Below are positions 1 to 5,323 of a stretch of 9,841 bases of DNA, in pieces. Position 1 is the stretch's first letter; each line of letters begins with the position of its first letter. Location: NCBI GenBank assembly GCA_947038745.1, contig CAMQXE010000029.1:1-9841 (forward strand), in the 5' to 3' direction. The position numbers and the translations under genes are program-made. This stretch comes from an uncultured Propionibacteriaceae bacterium. Lineage in GTDB: Bacteria; Actinomycetota; Actinomycetes; Propionibacteriales; Propionibacteriaceae. Below the pieces are notes generated by a model, which saw nothing but the letters and a program-made list of their open reading frames with translations, did not search any database and was not told where the DNA came from.

Positions 1-2048
1 GCTGCGGTTGGGGCTGCCGGTACGTTTTCATCGACAATCGCCTCGACTCGAAGATCAACCCCAAGACTGCTGTCTAATGCAGCCTTCAAGAAATCTTCGT
101 TCCCGCCCCGGCTCCAGGACTCTTTCGCGCCAACATTTCTGAAGGCCAGCGTCAAAACGCCATCCTCGACGCTGTGAACTTGAGCGTTCTGGCTCAGCAT
201 GATCCAGGTAAAACGCTTGCGCCCCTTCACATCCTCAAGAACAGTTGGCCACATCCGACGTAGTTCAACCGTAGAGATCTGGCTACCCTGTGCTGCAGCA
301 GGTGCCGTCTCTAGTGCAGGAGCGGCAGATACGGGGGCAGGCTCATGCCGCTCGGGCTGACGAATCTGGACTGTTGGCTCAGGCTCAGCCGCAGCGCTCC
401 AGTTGTTCTGCGGCTCGTCTGCTACCTGGGCCGCCGGTAGTTCAGCAGATTCTGCAGCAGGTGCCGCGTGGTCTACTTCTGGCGTGGCCGGTTCAACAGG
501 CTCGTGCTGTTCAACCTGCACCGGCTCTGGCTGCGATTCGGCAACAACAGGCTGCGGCTTCGCTTCTTGTACTGCCGCAGCCGGGGTTTCCACGACCGGA
601 TTAGGCATTGGCCGCTGCCAGTCTGGGTGTGGTGGAGGTGGTGCAAAAACCGAAGCTGAAGGTACATCTGGGCGCGACGTCGAAGCTGCTGGAGTCATGT
701 CCAACCGCCGCTCCAAGCGATCCATCCGAGCATGGATACCGCGCTCATCGAGATCAGCACCAGGCAACAGCACCCGAGCGCACATCAATTCCAACTGCAA
801 CCGAGGCGCAGTTGTTCCACGCATCTCAGTAATACCTTGGCCAATGACATCAGCAGCTCTGGTGAGTTCTCCCAACCCCAAACCTTGCGCCTGAGTGGTT
901 AGCCGCTGCGCCTGATCCTCAGCGACATCGATCAATCCCGTTGTCATTGCGTCAGGAACAGCCGCAACCACAACAAGATCACGCAGCCGTCGAAGCAGAT
1001 CTTCAGCAAAACGACGTGGATCTTGGCCTGTTTCCATCACCTTGTCGATTGAACCAAAGACTCCTGCGGAATCACCCGCAGCAAAAGCATCGACGATCTC
1101 ATCGAGCAGCGCATCGGGGGTGAACCCGAGTAGCCCGGTGGCTTGGGCATAGGAAACACCGGTTTCTGCCGCACCGCCAAGTAGCTGATCTAAGACCGAA
1201 AGCGAATCTCGCACCGACCCGGCACCCGCGCGAACAACAAGGGGCAAAACCGCTGGTTCTACCGCAATACCTTCTGCCTGGCACAGCGTATCCAGGTAGT
1301 TTTGCAAAGTCTTGGGGGGCACCAACCGGAAAGGATAATGATGGGTCCGGCTACGAATTGTGCCAATGACCTTTTCTGGTTCGGTGGTAGCGAAGATGAA
1401 CTTCACATGTGGGGGCGGTTCTTCAACTAGTTTGAGCAACGCGTTGAAACCAGCATTAGTGACCTGATGGGCCTCATCAACGATATAAATCTTGTAGCGC
1501 GAATGAACCGGGGCAAAGAAAGCCCGCTCACGAAGGTCGCGCGCATCATCGACACCTCCGTGTGAAGCCGCATCCATCTCAATCACGTCAATAGACCCAG
1601 GGCCGCCGCGAGCAAGATCGCGGCAAGACTGGCAAACACCACATGGCGTGGAGGTAGGGCCTTGCTCACAGTTCAAACAGCGCGCCAAGATCCGGGCCGA
1701 CGTCGTTTTCCCACAACCGCGTGGGCCGCTAAACAGATAGGCGTGATTGACGCGGTTGTTATCAAGCGCCCGGCGTAGCGGCAATGTCACATGGTCTTGC
1801 CCAATCAGGCCATCGAAGGTGTCTGGACGGTAACGGCGGTAGAGCGCTAACGGCGCAGTGGGGTTGCTCACCGGCTCAGTACGCTCTGGGCGTTGTGAGT
1901 GTGCGGGCGCGCTCAACTGAGTTGCAGGCTCGACCAACACCTCCGGCTCATCGGGGATATCAAATAGCCCCGGGCCATCCATGTCATAGCCGTCGTCGAA
2001 CTCGTCGTCACGCTCGTCGTCATAGAACAGGTCCTCAGTCACACCCAT
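1..2048 (-). CDS. dnaX: DNA polymerase III subunit gamma/tau (3' end beyond the window)
   Basis: This is the AAA+ motor subunit of the replicative clamp loader, which loads the beta sliding clamp and tethers polymerase cores at the fork in the cytoplasm. Numbered from ATG 2048, 682 codons are visible. ALYRRYRP opens the conserved core at residues 68-75. The Walker A motif GPRGCGKT is at 108-115. Zinc ligands C127, C136, C139 and C142 have the 9-3-3 spacing of the E. coli protein. The Walker B motif IVDEAH is at 189-194, sensor 1 (FATTEP) at about 219-224, and the SRT motif at 233-235 carries the trans-acting arginine. A Pro/Ala/Glu-rich linker spans about 452-590, followed by a folded C-terminal domain from about 592. 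The core is preceded by about 66 unusual residues rich in Asp and Glu. The SD before ATG 2048 is weak (AGG). GTG 1871 would give a nearly standard-length N terminus, and GTG 2066 is a longer option. The reading frame is open to the window edge. Identity is certain; the start is not. Confidence 0.95.
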   Translation of the reverse strand, partial: MGVTEDLFYDDERDDEFDDGYDMDGPGLFDIPDEPEVLVEPATQLSAPAHSQRPERTEPVSNPTAPLALYRRYRPDTFDGLIGQDHVTLPLRRALDNNRVNHAYLFSGPRGCGKTTSARILARCLNCEQGPTSTPCGVCQSCRDLARGGPGSIDVIEMDAASHGGVDDARDLRERAFFAPVHSRYKIYIVDEAHQVTNAGFNALLKLVEEPPPHVKFIFATTEPEKVIGTIRSRTHHYPFRLVPPKTLQNYLDTLCQAEGIAVEPAVLPLVVRAGAGSVRDSLSVLDQLLGGAAETGVSYAQATGLLGFTPDALLDEIVDAFAAGDSAGVFGSIDKVMETGQDPRRFAEDLLRRLRDLVVVAAVPDAMTTGLIDVAEDQAQRLTTQAQGLGLGELTRAADVIGQGITEMRGTTAPRLQLELMCARVLLPGADLDERGIHARMDRLERRLDMTPAASTSRPDVPSASVFAPPPPHPDWQRPMPNPVVETPAAAVQEAKPQPVVAESQPEPVQVEQHEPVEPATPEVDHAAPAAESAELPAAQVADEPQNNWSAAAEPEPTVQIRQPERHEPAPVSAAPALETAPAAAQGSQISTVELRRMWPTVLEDVKGRKRFTWIMLSQNAQVHSVEDGVLTLAFRNVGAKESWSRGGNEDFLKAALDSSLGVDLRVEAIVDENVPAAPTA

Positions 2049-2084
2049 GAGCCTAGTTGCTAGCACTGACAATCGGTGCAAATC

Positions 2085-2119
2085 TTGCCACCTGCCTTGT
2101 CAGAATGACCAAATAATCT
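2085..2119 (+). promoter_or_regulatory. Tentative promoter of the cobalamin operon
   Basis: TAATCT at 2114-2119 fits the TAnnnT form of a -10 element and would place the transcription start near 2126, at the 5' edge of the riboswitch P1 stem. Upstream hexamers resembling a -35 are TTGCCA (2085-2090) and TTGTCA (2097-2102). Neither has the usual 16-18 base spacing: 23 and 11 bases respectively. The call rests mainly on position and is weak. I found no convincing promoter for the divergent dnaX gene in the same stretch. Confidence 0.25.
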
Positions 2120-2123
2120 GCGT

Positions 2124-2249
2124 GCTAATGTCGAAGCGCCGAATTATCGGCCCAATCGCAGCAGCGAAGTCGGTGCAATTCCGACGCTGTCGCGCAACGG
2201 TAATGCATAAAGCTAAGCCCGGTCGCCTGCACGGTTGGTGCTCGTTAGC
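2124..2249 (+). promoter_or_regulatory. Cobalamin (adenosylcobalamin) riboswitch
   Basis: This leader RNA element binds cobalamin and lowers expression of the downstream cob genes when B12 is plentiful. GTCGG (2169-2173) and CCGAC (2181-2185) form the P5-type hairpin around TGCAATT. It is followed by CGCTGTCGCGCAACGGTAAT (2184-2203), the conserved core with the CGCAACnGT signature. AAGCCCGGTCGCCTGC (2215-2230) matches the B12-box type AGCCnGGnnnCCTGC. GCCGA/TCGGC (2138-2142 with 2147-2151) makes a hairpin near the 5' end. GCTAATG (2124-2130) can pair with CGTTAGC (2243-2249) over 7 bp, including one G-U, giving a plausible closing P1 stem and the ends reported here. Its position, directly upstream of an adenosylcobalamin operon, is the classical one. 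No poly-U terminator follows, so control is probably at translation. Boundaries are inferred by hand folding. Confidence 0.9.
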
Positions 2250-2264
2250 TCTCGCCAGAGGAGC
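2248..2264 (+). promoter_or_regulatory. SD-containing hairpin, probable riboswitch expression platform
   Basis: GCTCTC (2248-2253) can pair with GAGGAGC (2258-2264), with one bulged G and loop GCCA. This places the strong SD-like AGAGGAG (2257-2263) inside a hairpin. The hairpin lies directly 3' of the riboswitch, where the P13 regulatory hairpin of cobalamin riboswitches usually sits. Its loop side CGCC (2253-2256) could pair with GGTG (2172-2175) at the L5 side of the aptamer, as in the known L5-L13 kissing interaction. Bases 2248-2249 are shared with the proposed P1 stem, so full forms of the two helices compete. There is no U tract, so it is not an intrinsic terminator. Folding was done by eye only. 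Confidence 0.5.
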
Positions 2265-2269
2265 GTTCA

Positions 2270-2314
2270 GTGGCCCTGATCGGTTCTCCGGCCCGGAATA
2301 AGGACGTCACATGA
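2270..2314 (+). CDS. Putative 14-residue leader ORF coupled to cobD
   Basis: A GTG codon at 2270 lies 6 bases after AGAGGAG (2257-2263), the best SD in the leader. It opens a frame reading MALIGSPARNKDVT and ends at TGA 2312-2314, which overlaps the cobD start as ATGA. It is in a different frame from cobD, so it is not an alternative cobD start. The peptide has no run of a single amino acid that would suggest classical attenuation and no recognisable function. Its likely role, if real, is to bring ribosomes to the cobD start, with the riboswitch controlling its SD. Support is the SD, the spacing and the exact ATGA junction, which is the same junction used between genes of this operon. An ORF this short can occur by chance, so confidence is moderate. 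Confidence 0.45.
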   Translation: MALIGSPARNKDVT

Positions 2315-3273
2315 CGCTGCTCGAACCTCGCGGCCTTGGCCTGCTGGCCGGTTTCGTCGCGGATTCAGTATTTGGCGATCCTGCTAACCGCTGGCACCCC
2401 GTCGCCTGGTTTGGTACTGCTGCGGCTGCCCTAGAACGCCATAGCTACGCCGATTCACGCACCGCAGGCGTTAGCCACACTGCCCTTAGCCTTATTCCTA
2501 TCGCCGTCGCTGGAATTGCTGTTGATCGAGCTACCCGCGAGCACCCGCTGGCCCGTTTCCTTAGTACCGCCGTCGTCACCTGGGCTACCATCGGGGCGCA
2601 CAGCCTTGCCGACGAAGGCCGTCGAATGGCTAATGCCCTCGACAGCGATGATCTTGCTGCCGCACGAGCCCGACTACCGCACCTGTGTGGACGGCTAGCT
2701 GACGCTCTTGACGAACCTGAACTGGCCCGAGCCACCATCGAATCCTTGGCCGAAAATACTGCTGACTCTGTGATCGCCAGCATTTTCTGGGGCATGTTTG
2801 CTGGGATTGCGGGCATTATGGTCCACCGCGGCGCGAATACCTTAGATGCCATGATCGGCCATCACAATGAGCGATATGAAAACTTCGGCTGGGCCGCTGC
2901 CCATCTCGACGATCTACTCGATTACATACCGGCGCGTGTCACCGGGACACTGACCTGTCTACTGGCACCTATCGTCGGTGGTGATCGACACCGCGCCTGG
3001 CAGATCATGCTCCGTGATGCCCGTAACCACCCCAGCCCCAACGGTGGCTGGTGCGAAGCAGCATTCGCCGGCGCCCTTGGGACGCAGCTTGGCGGACGCA
3101 ATATCTACCCCGGCGGACGTGTTGAAGAACGTGGTTTGCTCGGCGATGGTCCTGCGCCAGGCCCCGACCAGATCCGCGCTAGTGCCAAACTTGTCGGTGC
3201 TGTCTCCTTCACCGCAGCAGGAATCGCTGCAGTAGCCCGAACCGTCTGGCCCTCACGAAAGACACCACGATGA
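2311..3273 (+). CDS. cobD: Adenosylcobinamide-phosphate synthase, CobD/CbiB family
   Basis: This membrane protein joins (R)-1-amino-2-propanol phosphate to adenosylcobyric acid, forming adenosylcobinamide phosphate. It is named cobD in the Pseudomonas scheme and is the equivalent of CbiB, not of the Salmonella decarboxylase CobD. At 320 residues it has the usual family length. Family motifs in order are GDP..RWHPV (22-31), ESLAENTADSV (144-154), ANTLDAMIG (175-183), HLDDLLDYIPAR (198-209) and RNHPSPNGG (238-246), then an LGG segment near 260. Hydrophobic stretches at about 8-20, 58-70, 84-98, 155-171 and 294-308 suit an integral membrane protein. The segment ASIFW (156-160) has Ser where I expect Pro in most relatives. 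AAGGA (2300-2304), 6 bases before the ATG, sets the start. It is the first cob gene after the riboswitch, and its stop overlaps cobQ as ATGA. Confidence 0.95.
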   Translation: MTLLEPRGLGLLAGFVADSVFGDPANRWHPVAWFGTAAAALERHSYADSRTAGVSHTALSLIPIAVAGIAVDRATREHPLARFLSTAVVTWATIGAHSLADEGRRMANALDSDDLAAARARLPHLCGRLADALDEPELARATIESLAENTADSVIASIFWGMFAGIAGIMVHRGANTLDAMIGHHNERYENFGWAAAHLDDLLDYIPARVTGTLTCLLAPIVGGDRHRAWQIMLRDARNHPSPNGGWCEAAFAGALGTQLGGRNIYPGGRVEERGLLGDGPAPGPDQIRASAKLVGAVSFTAAGIAAVARTVWPSRKTPR

Positions 3274-4724
3274 CAGGTATCCTCATTGCCGGTACTTCTT
3301 CTGACGCAGGAAAATCCCTTGTGTGCGTTGGGCTCTGCCGAGCTTTTAAGCGACGCGGTATCGACGTCGCTCCGTTCAAATCACAAAATATGAGCAATAA
3401 CTCGATGGTGTGCCGCGATGGTTCTGAAATTGGTCGCGCCCAATATCTCCAAGCCCAAGGCGCACAAGTCGAAGCCACCTCAGCAATGAATCCGGTGCTG
3501 CTAAAACCAGGCACTGATCGACGTAGTTTCGTCGTCTTACGCGGACAGCCTGACGGGGTTTTAGAATCAGGTCAATATGCCACCGGACGTCGCCATCTAG
3601 CCGAAGGCGCCTACGCCGCCTATGAGGAACTAGCCAACACCCACGAGCTCGTGATCTGCGAAGGTGCAGGCTCCCCTGCCGAGATCAATTTACGCACTGG
3701 CGACTACGTGAACTTCGGTTTGGCAACGCGCTTTAACCTCCCCGTTGTGCTTGTGGGAGATATTGATCGCGGTGGCATCTTGGCCTCACTCTTTGGTACG
3801 TGGGGCATCGTAAGCGAGGCAGATAGAGCCTTACTTAAGGGTTACATCATCAATAAGTTCCGTGGCGATGAGGAAATCCTTAAACCGGGGCTTGCCACCA
3901 TCACTGAACGCACCGGCATGGCTAATTTTGGTGTACTTCCATACCTTCATGACGTCTGGCTTGATGGTGAAGACGCTCTCGAAGTTGGCCGTTGGCGCAA
4001 TGAACAGACCAGCACCATTGGGACGCTCACTATCGCCGTCATTGATCTCCCCCGCATTTCTAATGCCACCGATGTCGATGCCCTAGCCGCTGAGCCAGGT
4101 GTAACCGTCGTAGTCACCACCGATGCGCAGGTCTGCCGGGCTGCCGATATCGTCGTGGTTCCAGGCTCGCGCTCAACCGTGAGCGATCTAGCCTGGTTGC
4201 GCGAGCGCGGTATTGGGGAAGCGCTGATCGAACGTCACGAGGCCAAGCGCTCGATCTTGGGGATCTGCGGCGGCTATCAAATGCTGGCCCGCGTGATCCA
4301 TGACGACGTGGAATCCCATACCGGTAGCCCGGTGCCCGGATTGGGCTTGTTGCCAGTCGAGGTGACCTTCGGCCAAGACAAAGTTTTAGGTCGCCCGCAA
4401 GGAACCTGGAATGGCGTACATGTTGAAGGCTACGAAATCCATCATGGGATCTGTACCCCAGATGATGGCACTCTCGCTTTTCTCGACGGCGTAGAACACG
4501 ACTCCACTTTTGGCACCATGTGGCACGGTGCGTTAGAAGGAGATGAGTTCCGTCGGGCTTGGCTGAACGAAATCGCTGCCCGTATCGGCCACCCGTGGCG
4601 GCCAACACCAGGAGCACTAGGTTATTCCGCGCGCCGGGAAGCGATGATCGAACGGCTCGCTGACGCTGTAGAAGAACATCTCGATCTTGACGCGCTACTG
4701 GCTCTAGCGAAAGCAGGCTGCTAA
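3270..4724 (+). CDS. cobQ: Cobyric acid synthase (glutamine-hydrolysing), CobQ/CbiP
   Basis: This cytoplasmic enzyme uses ATP and glutamine to amidate the b, d, e and g side chains of adenosylcobyrinic acid a,c-diamide, giving adenosylcobyric acid, the substrate of the preceding gene product. The 484 residues match the family length. The N-terminal dethiobiotin-synthetase-like domain starts with IAGTSSDAGKS (6-16, phosphate binding) and contains FKSQNMSNNS (36-45), CEGAGSPAEINL (130-141) and VGDIDRGGI (162-170). The C-terminal class I glutamine amidotransferase-like domain has VPGSRST (297-303), the nucleophile elbow GICGGYQML with C333, GYEIHHG (387-393), and the GTMWHG motif with H419. The start is fixed by the 4-base ATGA overlap with cobD, and the upstream SD is poor, so translation is probably coupled. 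The stop overlaps cobO by one base (TAATG). Confidence 0.97.
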   Translation: MTGILIAGTSSDAGKSLVCVGLCRAFKRRGIDVAPFKSQNMSNNSMVCRDGSEIGRAQYLQAQGAQVEATSAMNPVLLKPGTDRRSFVVLRGQPDGVLESGQYATGRRHLAEGAYAAYEELANTHELVICEGAGSPAEINLRTGDYVNFGLATRFNLPVVLVGDIDRGGILASLFGTWGIVSEADRALLKGYIINKFRGDEEILKPGLATITERTGMANFGVLPYLHDVWLDGEDALEVGRWRNEQTSTIGTLTIAVIDLPRISNATDVDALAAEPGVTVVVTTDAQVCRAADIVVVPGSRSTVSDLAWLRERGIGEALIERHEAKRSILGICGGYQMLARVIHDDVESHTGSPVPGLGLLPVEVTFGQDKVLGRPQGTWNGVHVEGYEIHHGICTPDDGTLAFLDGVEHDSTFGTMWHGALEGDEFRRAWLNEIAARIGHPWRPTPGALGYSARREAMIERLADAVEEHLDLDALLALAKAGC

Positions 4725-5323
4725 TGCACGGAGTTCCACCACAACGGGCTGAAGCAAGCACTCGCGATTTACGCCTCAAACCCCGCCTCATCGTCAATAC
4801 TGGCGAAGGAAAAGGTAAGACCACCGCAGCTTTCGGTATGGGGTTACGCGCCTGGAATCAGGGCTGGTCGATTGGCGTCTTCCAGTTCATAAAATCAGGC
4901 AAATGGCATGTCGGTGAAGAAGCTGCCTACCGTGCGCTAAACCAACTCCACCACGACACTGGGGCAGGCGGCCCAATCACGTGGGAAATCATGGGAACTG
5001 GCTGGACGTGGCTACGCTCTACCGCAAGTTCTGACCCTGCCGACCGCGCTCGTGAGGGCTGGTCCCACGTTGCTGAATTGATCGCTACCGGTGCTCACCA
5101 GTTCTACATTCTTGACGAGTTCACATACTGCCTTGATAACGGCTGGATCGACGTCGATGAGGTGCTTGCTGTTTTGGCAGCACGTCCTTTAGGCCACGTC
5201 GTGATCACTGGACGACGAGCCCCCCAAGCCTTACTCGATGTGTGCGATTTAGCAACCTCGATGCAGGTTATTACCCATCCCTTTGAGCGTGGCGAAAAAG
5301 GCCAGCCCGGAATCGAGTGGTGA
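4724..5323 (+). CDS. cobO: Cob(I)yrinic acid a,c-diamide adenosyltransferase, CobO/BtuR type
   Basis: This enzyme transfers the 5'-deoxyadenosyl group of ATP to Co(I) of corrinoids, creating the Co-C bond. Its main substrate here should be cobyrinic acid a,c-diamide, but family members also adenosylate salvaged cobinamide and cobalamin. The 199 residues are the usual length. The N terminus (GVPPQ..., 3-7) is of the type found in actinobacterial CobO. The atypical P-loop NTGEGKGKTTAAFG is at 25-38, RAWNQGWSIGVFQFIKSGKW at 42-61, LDEFTY at 130-135, VVITGRRAP at 159-167, and the terminal KGQPGIEW at 192-199. All are family hallmarks, with no missing key motif. The start overlaps the cobQ stop (TAATG), with a weak SD (AGG, 4715-4717). 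The stop TGA shares its A with the most likely ATG of the next gene. Confidence 0.96.
   Translation: MHGVPPQRAEASTRDLRLKPRLIVNTGEGKGKTTAAFGMGLRAWNQGWSIGVFQFIKSGKWHVGEEAAYRALNQLHHDTGAGGPITWEIMGTGWTWLRSTASSDPADRAREGWSHVAELIATGAHQFYILDEFTYCLDNGWIDVDEVLAVLAARPLGHVVITGRRAPQALLDVCDLATSMQVITHPFERGEKGQPGIEW

Noticed and set aside
403..894. Plus-strand ORF of 163 codons, and several smaller ones at 290-1123
   Set aside because: They lie antisense to the clearly coding linker and domain III of dnaX. Their Ser/Cys/Gly- or Gln/Ala-rich composition is the mirror of its Pro/Ala/Glu codons, and they have no recognisable motif.
1..2048. Programmed frameshift site in dnaX for a short gamma form, as in E. coli or Thermus
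   Set aside because: No run of six or more A residues exists on the coding strand in the visible part of the gene. The longest A runs there are about four bases.
2248..2264. Intrinsic terminator downstream of the riboswitch
   Set aside because: The hairpin is short, interrupted by a bulge and not followed by a U tract. Its sequence contains an SD, which fits translational control better.
2047..2301. ORF of 84 codons in the intergenic region
   Set aside because: It runs through the whole cobalamin riboswitch, whose conserved RNA bases explain the sequence. It has no SD and its translation resembles nothing.
4114..4824. Minus-strand ORF of 236 codons
   Set aside because: It is antisense to the conserved glutaminase domain of cobQ and the start of cobO. 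Its Arg/Ser-rich translation is typical of a shadow frame.
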